Below, piece after piece: positions 33,550 to 44,012 of a stretch of DNA of 64,000 bases. The stretch lies in contig NC_092859.1 in the NCBI RefSeq assembly GCF_032062135.1, positions 48,839,261-48,903,260 on the forward strand, written 5' to 3'. A program made the translations under genes and the position numbers. The stretch's first letter is position 1. Each line of letters begins with the position of its first letter. The DNA is from Pyxicephalus adspersus (taxonomy: Eukaryota > Chordata > Amphibia > Anura > Pyxicephalidae). The notes beneath the pieces were generated by a model that made no database searches, had not been told where the DNA came from, and was given only the letters and a program-made list of their open reading frames with translations.

Positions 33550-34110
33550 GGGTGTTTCCCCCAGCGTTTAACCTGAGGCTTTAAAAGCCCATTTTTTAAA
33601 TTCCCATTAATTCCAATGGGCTAATCTATACCAGGACGTTTCTTTGAAGCATGTTTATGAGCGTTATCCATAATATTGCTTGCAACATTTAAAAAATTAA
33701 AACGCAGGGTTAACAATGGAAAACATCCCAAAACACGGGAAAACGCAGGTAAACACGTCCATTGATTTCAATAGGGTGTTTTACCGCGTTTATAAGCACT
33801 TGAAACGTAAACGCGTTAAAAATGCAGCATAGACGGTTTCAGAGTTTTAAAGGCAAACTTTAATACGCTAATAAAAATGCTTAAAAGCACATATAAACGC
33901 AGTAGGAACGTTAAATCAATTGAAGAGTTTACCCGCATTTTCTAGCGTTAACCCCGCGTTTTAATTTTTCTAACTTTGCAAGCAGCAATATATTTAACGC
34001 TCATAAACCTGCCCCAAGGATTAGATTAGCACTTTGGAATACATGGGAATTTCAATTTTGGGCTTTTAAAGCGTCAAGTTAAATGCTGGGGAAAACCTCC
34101 GTGGAGACTA
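33550..34110. mobile_element. Large fold-back MITE rich in AACGC repeats
   Basis: CCCCCAGCGTTTAACCTGAG with CTTTAAAAGCCCA on the left is mirrored by TGGGCTTTTAAAGCGTCAAG with TTAAATGCTGGGG on the right. Nested inside are many AAACGC / GCGTTT repeats that can pair with each other, and CCATTGATTTCAATAGGG. The whole unit folds on itself. A half copy lies at 55843-56030. No coding capacity; the target duplication was not resolved. Confidence 0.7.
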
Positions 34111-35194
34111 AGCCTTACATCCCTAAATTTTGTTTCTCTTCAGTACTAGTCCTGAAGGGAAAAAATCTACTGAAGAATTTAGTAATTTAGAACAAATTAG
34201 ACAATTCTAGTAACATTCCTGACATAAGGGAAAACTGTGACTCCAAGGCCAACATCGTCTTAGAAACATCCCTGTGGCTGAGCATGTGGAGAGAATCGTT
34301 TGATAACTCGATATTTTCAGGGCTTTGCTATTAGTGATGAGCAAAAATCTAAAAAAGCTAAAAGTTTTAGCTTGCTGAAAGTTTTGCAAAAACAAAATGT
34401 TCTTTATATAAATGCAAAATGAAATCAATAAGGATTATTTTAATTATTCCAATTTAAAGTTGTTTCTTCAGAAGTGCAATGATCTTAAAGTTTTGTGACT
34501 ACGTGTTTTTGTAGCACAAAAACATACTAAAAAAAACAACAATTTAAGCAGATGGCACTGTGATGAGGTAATTGCTAAAACAACAGTTTTATGGTAGAAA
34601 GACCCCATACAATGTTGTCTCATTAGAGGGATTACTAGTTCTATGTTTGTTTTGTAGATGGTATCAACAGAAATTTCTTTAGACACATACAAAAAACAAA
34701 ACTCAGCCTATTTCGGCCACATATTTCATAGAGAAGGCCTTGGCTCAGCCCTTATACTGTACTTGTGATGCCTCCCAGCCCTTTTATAATGGGCCAGGTA
34801 TTCTGGCAAGTGGAATAGTGGGTCAGGTAGCCAAGCTGAAGACCCACTCAAACTTTTCCATCTGTCTTCCTCACCACTCATTACCTGAGGCCCAGGACCA
34901 CTCCAGTGTGCATCTTCAGCACTACATATCAGCCTTCCATAACCTTACTAGTCATTTGTTGACCACACTCTGTCACAGTATACAAAAAATACATAGCACA
35001 ATGTACATGTTGTTAATAAATCATAGGACACCCAGCCTCTCTGTTAAACTGGCCCTATCAGTCACTAGCCTTGACCTGTTGTCTGCACACTTACAGACTG
35101 CCACTTGCTTAGTTCAGCTAATAATCTCTGAATTTGCATAGTACAAGTTCACAAGGTAAATCTGCCTGCCTACTCAGTATAGTACTGTCTATGT
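34111..35194. other. Non-coding stretch
   Basis: No supported feature. The frame at 34740-35141 has no recognisable domain and biased repeats of short words. Confidence 0.4.
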
Positions 35195-35412
35195 AAGTCT
35201 ATGTACACTGGTGCAATATTTGTCATTGGTAAGGATCTTTCGGAGTGGCTTCCCGCTGCACTCTCTCTCCCTTCACTTCTATTACGATTGTTTGTCATCC
35301 ATTGTTCGTGGATCCGCCAGGACAGTCATTCCGCCGATGGATGGCGAGCGTTGTACACACATAAGATTCTCGTCTGATATCAGCCCTGAGCCAATTATCA
35401 GACGAGCGTGAC
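35195..35412 (-). mobile_element. Palindromic MITE, CTGATATCAGCCCTGAG family (copy 1)
   Basis: It matches the reverse complement of 60388-60735: TGTACACTGGTGCAATATTTGTC, GGATCTTTC, a CACTCTCTCTCCCTTCACTT block, TGGATCCGCC and ATTCTCGTCTGATATCAGCC. One end carries a short hairpin built from TCTCGTCTGATATCAG. Confidence 0.65.
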
Positions 35413-36584
35413 ACCTGGCTGCAGATTGTTTCTCATGTGGTGTACCAGTACACCTGATTGCCTTTCTAACTACACCTGGCCTAGCAATGCACCAGGCTAT
35501 CTTTTTTTCTCATCTGGGCTACCAACACACCAACACAGCAAAACTAGGATATCTAGCTCCAAATACTCCCTGCTGCTACAGCGAAGGACTGAACCCCCAT
35601 AAAAATCAAAACAAAATGTTCCATACTATCCTGGCTCCCTTGCATGCTGGGGATGACTGGATTGACTGAGACAACTATGCCGGAGTGACAGGTATTGCAA
35701 TGTCTGCTGAAATTCCACTTGACGGTAAGATTGGCTTGTGGGGGGGGGGGGGCGCAGGCGGTTTGGATTCTATGGGAGCCAGACAGTTCTGATAGTTCTA
35801 GGTGTACTGTTGCGGAGAGGGAAAACTGTCCCATTCCACAGCCTTAATTATCCTTAAGTGACTTTGACTTCTGATCTTGCAAAGTGCTACTATGTCTAAC
35901 TAGTTGACAAGGTTAGGAGTATGGTGGTACAAGACAGCAAGCCTAGGATGACAGAATTTTAGGGCCATATCTAGACCAAATGTAAAATATGGGCAGTCAA
36001 CTCAGCATAAACCTGGTTTGCTGCCTCAAGATTGCTAAACATAATAGCAATATCCCTAAGGGCTTGTGTCATAATCACATTGCTGCTTTATGGAGTTTGA
36101 TTTGTGTGACAATGAAATCAATGTTATCAACAAAATCCAGCAAAGGAATCCTGGGTATATCTCACTGGGACTTTGTAGGTTTGAGTGTTTTTTTCATGGC
36201 TGTTTAATGTCTGCAACCCAAACCATGTAAACTGGTTCTAGTATGGGACTGTCTGTAGTAAGAACAATATACTACAAGAAACCTATGGTGACAACCTTGA
36301 TGTTTGATGTTCTCTGTAAAGCACTACAAAGGACATTATTAGATTAAAAGTAAAAATTATAAAAATAAATGTGTTTCAAATATTTTTATTTTAAAGAAAT
36401 AATAATAATAAATAATAAAAAAATATTCAAAGCTACTTCCAGTACTATTGCCTTGATTCTTGGTAATCAGACGCCAGATAACTAGCAGTTCCAGCAATAC
36501 CAGCAGCCAGGCAATCCTGAACCTCTGTTGGGTTCCCTGACACAAGTCCCTTGGCTCATCAGCAACATCCAGCAAGGACAGAGC

Positions 36585-36688
36585 ACTACAAGTCCCAACA
36601 GTTCTCAGCAACTCTCAGCCATGGGAGCATGGCAAATCCCAGCAGTCCATAGCAGGTTTAGACATGGAACACACTACAGATCCCAGCA
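36585..36688 (+). promoter_or_regulatory. Two ZNF143/THAP11-type (SBS) motifs
   Basis: ACTACAGATCCCAGCA at 36673-36688 matches the known SBS pattern ACTACANNTCCCAGCA exactly. ACTACAAGTCCCAACA at 36585-36600 matches with one change. The surroundings repeat CCCAGCAG/CTCAGCA words, so this may be transposon-derived rather than a working promoter. No transcript start is evident. Confidence 0.4.
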
Positions 36689-37146
36689 GTACTCACAGTA
36701 TGTGTTCAGCTGTATCCTCAGATACTAAGCAGCCAGTCACCCCCTCAGATGAACCCTGCTGATCTGCCAGCCACAAGGGACAGGTATGGGGGGCCTGCTA
36801 GGATTTCTGTCTCCACTCTGTCCAGCATGCAGCCTGGAAGGTGGGATACATCAATGTGTCAGAATATATGTGTATAAACATGCCTATAGACCATATACCA
36901 TCTCCATTATCTCCATCCAAAGGATCAAAGCCAGGGTGACACCTAAACTGGGAATGTGAGGGGGAATAAAGACATGCTGGGGGTTCACTGAGAGGGGATT
37001 TGGGGCTGTAGGAAGCCTCTTTCCTTCACACTCAGTACCACCACTGTCAGATTATAGCAGATAAAGGGAACTCTGGAGATCCCCAGCAGGAAGGCTTCCC
37101 TAGAATTTTTTTTTTTTTTGGAGGGGGTTACTGGGCTCCAAGGATG

Positions 37147-37230
37147 GGGGTGACAACAGGCTCCACAGATGGGTGACAACAGGCTCCACGAATAGGGGTG
37201 ACAACGCAGATGAGGGTGACAACAGGCTGC
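37147..37230 (+). repeat. Minisatellite, GGGTGACAACAGGCTCCA unit
   Basis: About four imperfect copies of a unit of roughly 18-25 bp, with GGGTGACAAC recurring at about 37148, 37171, 37196 and 37213. Confidence 0.8.
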
Positions 37231-37305
37231 TTTTTACCTTTTAACTAAACTTTATTACACAGGGTTACAGGAATGGTTTTAGACATAACAGGAGCACTTA
37301 GAAAA

Positions 37306-37693
37306 TTAAGGCGTACCCAACTCAGAATTTTCACTTTACTGGAAAAGGTAGACGACCCCATTTATGTAAGGTATACATTCTGTTTGTTTTATTTTAAGTG
37401 CAACATCCCTAATTTTCAATCGCCTAGGCAATCGAGAATGAATGGGTCCTTCTGTGCAAGCCCGAGGAGCGCTTTCGTCAAAAGGGAAGCAATTTGCCGA
37501 TCTCACTGTGCATGCAGTTTTTTCCCATCTATGTCACCCGGTTCCTGTGTCGGGTGATGTAATAAGAAGAACCCTGAAGAACAGTAAAAGATGGATACCG
37601 GGATGACGCGGGACCCGATGGAAGAGACCTCCAGACCGATTGTCTGCTCCGCAGGATTGAAGGTGTTTTTGTTTTGGGTGAGGTCCTCTTTAA
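37306..37693 (+). mobile_element. T2/Kolobok-like MITE (copy 3)
   Basis: It starts TTAAGGCGTACCCAACTCAG (37306) and ends GAGGTCCTCTTTAA (TTAA 37690-37693). TTCACTTTACTGG, GGTAGACGACCCC, CGGGTGATGTAA, ACCCGATGGAAGAGACCTCC and CCGCAGGATTGAAGGT are shared with 41608-42130 in inverted orientation. The splice-donor-like GTAAGT seen in other copies is lost here (GGTGTTT). Confidence 0.78.
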
Positions 37694-38304
37694 GATGGGA
37701 CTTTACAAGCACAGCATTATTACCATGGAAAGGTGCCTAGTCAAAAGGGAGCCCTGGGAGCCATTCAATTTTGATGAAAGGTCCACATGAAAAGAGATGA
37801 CATGAATAATAACTTTTAATATTATTATAGCTCCTATTTGTCTGCACCAATCATAGCAATCCTTGTTAGTGTACACATATCTGAGCAGGTATAGTGGGCA
37901 GCCCTTACAGCAGTATGTAATATACATTAATATGGTGTTTCCAATGCCATGACTGAAAGGTTAGGAATCATCTTTGCAGGCATCATGCATGTGTTAATCT
38001 TTAGTGCTGCAGCAGTGTGTAGAATTTGCACTTTGACCCTGTAATCTGCATTCATCCTGAGACTCAGCCTTGCTGTATGTGTGTCCTCTCCCCCAGCACA
38101 CAAGTGGAGAAGCTTGTATGAGCGGTGCAGAGGGGGGGATCTGCCGACACAAGACACGTACAGCGGATCCCATTTCTTAAATATTCATTCTCCCAGCCTG
38201 GCGGAATGTATCATTACACTCAATGTACCTGGTAGGGGGTGGGGGGCACAACGGGACTATTCCATTTGCAACAAAGAGAAGAGATTGAGGGGGGATCGGC
38301 AGCG

Positions 38305-38414
38305 ATGTGTTCACCAAAGAAGCCAAATTTTGGAAACAATGCGTTTTACAGTTTAAGGTTTTTTCATCACAAAATGATCGTGTGGATATTCCTGCTTCAT
38401 TCTATCATCCAATG
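38305..38414 (+). CDS. Candidate first coding exon with signal-peptide-like leader (unidentified gene)
   Basis: An ATG at 38305 and a second in-frame ATG at 38374 lead into MIVWIFLLHSIIQ. This is a short hydrophobic leader of the kind that starts secreted or membrane proteins. It is followed directly by a good splice donor (AATG|GTAAGG, GT at 38415-38416). The frame upstream is closed by TAG at 38233-38235, so the start must lie after that. The surrounding 38080-38330 has more CpG dinucleotides than neighbouring sequence and no repeat, which suits a promoter/5' UTR. If the 38305 ATG is used the leader is preceded by 23 mostly polar residues; the 38374 ATG would give a more normal signal peptide. 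No downstream exon was recognised in the window and the protein family is unknown. All of this is inference from local signals. Confidence 0.35.
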
Positions 38415-38420
38415 GTAAGG

Positions 38421-40910
38421 GCGATCTGTTATGTTTAATTACTGTGTGTCTGTATGGTGGATCTGATGATCAGTGCTATCTGCAGAGCTATGTGTGCCTG
38501 ATCCATACATTTATTTATTTATAATTATATATATACATTATAATATCCAAGTGCCAAGGAGAAACTATGTGCCAGTAATGGATTGTAATGGATGTGCCAT
38601 TACCTGAGCTCCTGATAAATCAATCACCCAAGCTACACGTATGCACATCTGCAGATAGAAAGATGCATTGATATGGTCCAGGCTGCACACAACATGGCTG
38701 TGCAGGGAGATTTCATTGTAATTGTGCACTTTGATGATTGCATCCAGGCTCAGATGATGGAAATGAGTAGCCTGCTGTATAACACAAAGCATAGGAACAT
38801 TTCAGCACAATAGACAGCTCTTAGGTTTACCTAGCTAGATAAGGGAGGCTGTGATGGTCCAGCAGCTAATTAAACACAATAGAAATGCTTCATTTACTTG
38901 CTTTATTAGGCAGAGATCTATGGAGGGCATTGCTGTGTATTCTATACATACACCTTTTTCCTGCATTGGCTATGAATCGTGCTGAAGCAGCAAACACCAA
39001 TACTTGCCTAGGCAGAATGTGTAGCTGCATTATAATGCCAGGTCATTAATGTGCTGATCTCTTTTTTTTCACCTTCCTCTTGATGTGTTAATTAACACTG
39101 CCATGCACATTCCTTCAATTAATGTTTAAAATAGCCTATAGAGAAGAAGTAGGCTGTTGGTCACAGCATCATGTTGAATAGAAGAACACCAAGCTGCCAT
39201 GTTGAAATGCTCTATTATGGAAATTATAACACCATTTCCAGTGGCTATCCAGCGGTGATGTTGTTATGTCTGGGCACAAGGATTGATCACGGTTATCTGC
39301 CATACAGAATAAACAGACAATAAAAGTTGGTCATTTACATTAGCTTATCAAGCATGTAGTATGAAATGGGGTTGCATTGCTTTGGAAGTGTGTGTGTTTT
39401 TTTTCAATCTAAACAAGAACTTGCTTCATTAACAGTGCTGATGTGTTTTTATATTTAGCACTCTGTAAATGGGAATTAGCTGTGTGGAGGTTGTAGCTAA
39501 TACTTTGTTCTAATCTAGACAGTTTATTTGTCAAGCCTTGAATACAGCGTACACGAATGGTGTATTTAATGCATTTATATTTTGTGGGATTTCAAATTAA
39601 GGCATGTCTACTCCTCACAACCTACAATCTGAACTCATTCAGCAATCAGACCGGGATCAGCCAGAGTAAACACTGCCAGTAAAGTGCACTATTATTTTTC
39701 TGAGAAATTAGGTATAAATTTTTACATGTTATTTCATGAATATAAAGGAAACACGGACGTATGATCTATACATAGATGTGATACATCCATAGATAGTTAA
39801 GGCCTTTAGAAACATGAAATGGGTTTACTTTAAAATAAATTACATTTCTTAATAATGTATATGTAAAAAGGTAAAAATGTAATTATATAAACATAATGTT
39901 TCATGTATTTTATATTTTTCTTGATAATGTTTGGTATATTACAGATGAAGAATGTTTAGGTTTTTTTTTAATGAATCAGTACTGAGGACAATAATTTTAG
40001 CTAACTAGGCCTTCTTACATCTCACGTGTTCTGTACATATAACTACTATTGTCAGTTAACAATATGTTGGTTGATGCAGTCACCGTGCCACTGGTGGTTC
40101 ACAGGTAAAAGTGCATGTATACTAAAACTTTTTTAGTTTTGCATAGAGTAGGTAAGGATTACGTGTCTCCTATGTTTCTAATGTTGTCTGTTTCAATTTT
40201 AAGTAGATTATTCCTTTTTTGTTTGTCCTGGTGACCATTGTTTCTGAGACAGAAAGTATTGGTCAATCCAATATTTTACAACAATCACTACCACAAGAGG
40301 TAAATATAAATCTTCCATTGAGGATACCTAATAGGATAAAAATATTCTAAAAAGAAAAGTCAGAATGGTAATTTTCTTTTATTTCCTGCCTCATTAATGC
40401 AACCACAAGTGAAAGAAAATCCCCTCAATAGGACACCAATAAGCTGTAAATTTTAACCCCTAATACTCTATCTAAAACAAAAAAAGTTATGCATACACAA
40501 TTAGCTTTCCATGATGAATATTACCTTTTAGGATTGGCTGCAAAGTTTTATAGAGACGCAGTTCAATAAAGGACAAGTGAAAGTCTGATCTTCAGCATTA
40601 AACAACCTGATACCCAAACTGTGTTAATCAGGATTTAATCCAGAATAAACGGATATAAACTACTGATAATCTTGAATGATGGGGCTGTAAATTTACTCTG
40701 TTGAAAATGTCCATCTGCATCAGAAAATGTCCATCATATCCCAGTTTTTTTTTTAGACAGGGTAAGGTATAGGGGTTATTTAGTTAGATCTGGTCAGGAG
40801 GTCTGACTTTCCTATACACATGCTTGTGTTAGTTCAAGAATTAAAGTAAGTTACAGCCAGGCAACCTAAATTTTTAGAAGAAACCTAACTATTGCAACTT
40901 CAAGTTTTCT
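38421..40910. other. Repeat-poor non-coding stretch (possible intron 1)
   Basis: Unlike most of the window, it shows no recognisable transposon. 38860-39200 is rich in TAAT/ATTA motifs (CTAATTAAAC, GTTAATTAAC, TTCAATTAATG), the composition of homeodomain-bound conserved elements. That is only suggestive. Confidence 0.4.
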
Positions 40911-41250
40911 TTAACCCCCCTGGCGGTAACCCGAGTGTGTCTTGGGGCTAAATTTCATTACAAAAAGTGGTACCCCCGAGCCACACTAGGTGTTGGATTG
41001 AGGGCTTACCTGTTCCTCACGAGCCTGCGGTGTCCTCCAGCAATGCCAGCCCAGCATCTGTGTCCACTTGGTGATGCTCGGCCGGCATCTGCGTCCCCTG
41101 GCCTTGCATTCCGGCGTGTAAACATTGGAGACGCGAGGCTTGGGGATGCAGATGCTGGGCGTGCATGCGATGTGTGTCCGGGCGGCATGCGAGTATCAGG
41201 TGGTGGGACCAGCGTGAAGTTTAAAATTAGAAGTATTTTTAAATGTCAAA
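40911..41250 (+). mobile_element. piggyBac-like MITE (CCCCCTGGCGG family), 3' truncated
   Basis: It starts TTAACCCCCCTGGCGGTAAC at 40911 and runs through GAGCCACACTAGGTGTTGGA, GAGCCTGCGGTGTCCTCCAG, TCTGTGTCCACTTGGTGATG and TTTAAAATTAGAAGTATTTT, all shared with 3117-3500 on the other strand. Similarity stops near 41250 without the closing terminus. The 118-codon frame over it is incidental. Confidence 0.75.
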
Positions 41251-41607
41251 TTCATTTCCCATGGCGTCTCCCCAAAGACAGCGTGTCTTGACATGAGAAA
41301 GTGGTAATTGCAACCGTACTGCAGGTGTGTACCCAGCCTAATGCGAACAAGGTCCAAGGCTGGTCTTGCTGGAGACAAAGCTTCTCTGTGGCCTTTAGTT
41401 TTTTGGAGCAGCATGTATTATGTTACACAGTATTTACTAATATTTTTGTTTTCACAACATAATATATAATATTTTAATGTGTTCTATAACAATATTTTTG
41501 TGTTCTGCAGGCCATCCCCCTGAAAAGTTTATCAGCATCTTATGAAACTTAGGCCCCTTTCCAACTGCTGTCAAAAACTGTGCAGTCAGCTCTTCCTAAC
41601 TCCCTTT

Positions 41608-42130
41608 TTAAAGAGGAACTAAACCCAAAAGTGCCTAAAACAAAAAAAAAAAATCACTTACCTTCAATCTGGCAGGGCAGTCTGATCCATCTGGAGGTCT
41701 CTTTCATCGGGTCTGGCGTCGTCCCAGCATCCGTCTGCGAGCCAGCGCGCCACCATCTTCATCTCTTCTTCTGGGTTCCTCTTTCTATGTCACCCGATCC
41801 AGGCACGAGATCGGGTGATGTAGTTTGGAAAAAAACTTGCTGATCTCACTACCAAAAGGCCCCATCTGCACATGCCTAAGAAGCTCAGGCATGCGCAGAA
41901 GGAGCACCCAAGAGCCTCCTGGAATGCGTGACATAGATATCACGGGGGGCTTTGCGTTCCCATTCATTCTCGATCACCTGGGGGGGGGCGGTGCTGCACT
42001 CTTTTTTTTTTTTGTTTTGTATTTTTAAAAAAGAGTGTTGCACTTAAAAAAAAAAGAATTTGTACTTAACCTAAAAGGGTTGTCTACCATTTTATGTAAA
42101 GTGAAATTTCTGAGTTTAGGTACGCTTTAA
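41608..42130 (-). mobile_element. T2/Kolobok-like MITE (copy 4, both ends present)
   Basis: It starts TTAAAGAGGAACTAAACCC at 41608 and ends with the inverted form GAGTTTAGGTACGCTTTAA (TTAA 42127-42130), so the 523-bp element is complete. The interior includes CACTTACCTTCAATCTGGCA, CATCGGGTCTGGCGTC, GAGATCGGGTGATGTAG, CATGCGCAGAAGG and a G-run near 41980-41990. On the minus strand it carries GAAG|GTAAGT and TTTTGTTTTAG|G. Confidence 0.82.
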
Positions 42131-42438
42131 CTTTAACCGTGCAGTTGTTTAGCATTAACCACAGTGTTAGACAACTGCTTTGTAGTGCAGCTCAGTGGGG
42201 TTGAGAACAGTTGAGGTGTAGTTGTTGTACTGTCTGAACACAACTTAATGATTCCCTGCAGTATAGATCATTGATGTGTTTAGGACTTTGAAAGGTCACC
42301 TTTCAAGCAGAACTAAAACTTGGCCAACTTTGACTAATTTTTATTTCTCTGAAGCCCCTTTTTTGGGGAAAGCCCCAAAGACTAAAAAAGTATTTAAGGT
42401 TTTTTTTTACTCTGTCACCCAATTGTTCAACCTAAGTT

Positions 42439-42909
42439 CAGGTAGTCCCCAGTTTACATACGAGATAGGGACTGTAGATTTTTTTCTTAAGTTGAATTTG
42501 TATGTAAGTTGAAACAGGTACATTATTTTAATAAATGCAATCAGGTCAGATGTTTGTCTCGACATATTATTAGGCAGCATGGTGTCAGTCACTGTATAAC
42601 GTTCTTACTGTAAGCTAATCACAAAAAACAGGCAAAAAAAATTTTATGGAGCCTAGACATTCATTACCTTCTGGAGCAAGCTGTACTTTGATATACAAAA
42701 AGAAACAACTGCATGGTTTGTCTTGGTCATTAAAGAGTTACAAGATGATACTGTGTTGTAGGGATGCTGTGTTTAGCAAAAGATTTCTTCTGCAAGTCAT
42801 GCAAACCGCCCCCTCCAAGCCTCAGTCCTGCATGCCAGGGAGCAGGGAAGCCCTATTCATATTTAGGAGTCGTCCGTATGTCGGATGTCCTTAACCCGGG
42901 GACTACCTG
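42439..42909 (+). mobile_element. MITE, CAGGTAGTCCCC family, both ends present
   Basis: It begins CAGGTAGTCCCCAGTTTACA and ends CCCGGGGACTACCTG, a clear inverted-repeat pair. The length is 471 bp. The interior is shared with 80-362. The flanking bases do not give a clear target duplication. No transposase. The superfamily is uncertain. Confidence 0.82.
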
Positions 42910-43867
42910 TAATGGTATACTTATACACATACAATCATAACACTATTACGTTAATTATAAAGTAATTCACTGATTTTTTTTATGGGAGGATATCAATGAC
43001 CTTCATTTAGACATCAGTAATTAAGATCTCAAATCCCTCCTAAACATCAATAAATGATCCTTTTTATAGAGTGCAATTTGGTTTTATATGTGGGTGTAGG
43101 TAGTCTTTGGGTGACATTCAGGGCCCACATTGGTGAGTTGCGGAAATGCATTAGGTTGCATGTTTCTTGAAGACATCTCCTTTCTCTGTGGTAGATTGAG
43201 GTGTATTGTACAATAGAGCATAATGCACTGCAGTGCAGCCAAAGTCACATAACCTGCGTTGTGGTACACTGCATTGCCATTGAAAGGGTCACAAAGATTT
43301 ATTCATCCATTGAGATTTATTGGCATTTATAATAAATAGGATGCTGCAAGAGACATGGATACATGCTGTAACGCGCCTTAAAATACCACAGTGGAACAAT
43401 GAGAAGAAAATAAGCCCCTAGAGTAATTTCAAACCTCCTCTCCTGGAGGCTGTCTTCCTTCAACATTTTTCAAGACCTCTAATATTTCTGCAGTCTAATC
43501 AGGGAGACAGAAAAACCCTGGGAAAAAAAGGGAGACTCTAAAAATGAATCATTCCAAATATTTGAAAACTCACATTTTTGAAAGACAGGTATAGGTTTTC
43601 TGGCCAATCTCCTTTTAATAAGGTCATGTTTGAAATCCAATTCATCCTATATATATATATATATAGTATATATTTATATCTGACCTATTATTTGTATTTG
43701 AATATGTATATGTAAGGACTTGTTGCACACTTAATTTAGATTTTCTATACCATCTGATCATAATAAAATTCAGTTTAGAAATTTCCCTGCCGGACCTTTT
43801 TTCTATAATTTAATGCAGCAAAGGCCACGGAGCGAAGTAATATAATCATAACTAACAATCGTAAATG
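42910..43867. other. Non-coding stretch
   Basis: A short AT run near 43651-43664. Otherwise nothing was recognised. Confidence 0.45.
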
Positions 43868-44012
43868 TTCACTAATGACTTTATTTATAAAACAGGGAAT
43901 GTGACATTCATTCAAACATTCCCTCCTGGGAATCTTTCAGGTCTATGTGTTTCAATAGCAGTAAATGATTCGCACCAGGGAATGTTTGATTCCCAGTTTT
44001 AAATTTCACTAC
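43868..44012 (+). mobile_element. Palindromic MITE, TTTATAAAACAG..GACATTC family (copy 2)
   Basis: TTTATAAAACAGGGAATGTG, CATTCCCTCCTGGGAATCTT and ATGTGTTTCAATAGCAGTAA match the reverse complement of 6755-6925. GGGAATGTGACATTC and the later GGGAATGTTTGATTCCC make partial inverted ends. Confidence 0.65.

Larger units (their letters stand above)
35413..37305. other. Non-coding stretch with repeats and two SBS-like motifs
   Basis: It holds a G-run at about 35739-35752, a CAGCA-rich segment at 36470-36730 containing the motifs listed separately, and a small minisatellite at 37147-37230. No gene was recognised. Confidence 0.45.

Noticed and set aside
34740..35141. 133-codon plus-strand frame
   Set aside because: No domain, no splice context and no codon pattern. 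It is best taken as chance.
40935..41291. 118-codon plus-strand frame
   Set aside because: It lies over a piggyBac-like MITE that also exists at 3117-3500 with no conserved frame.
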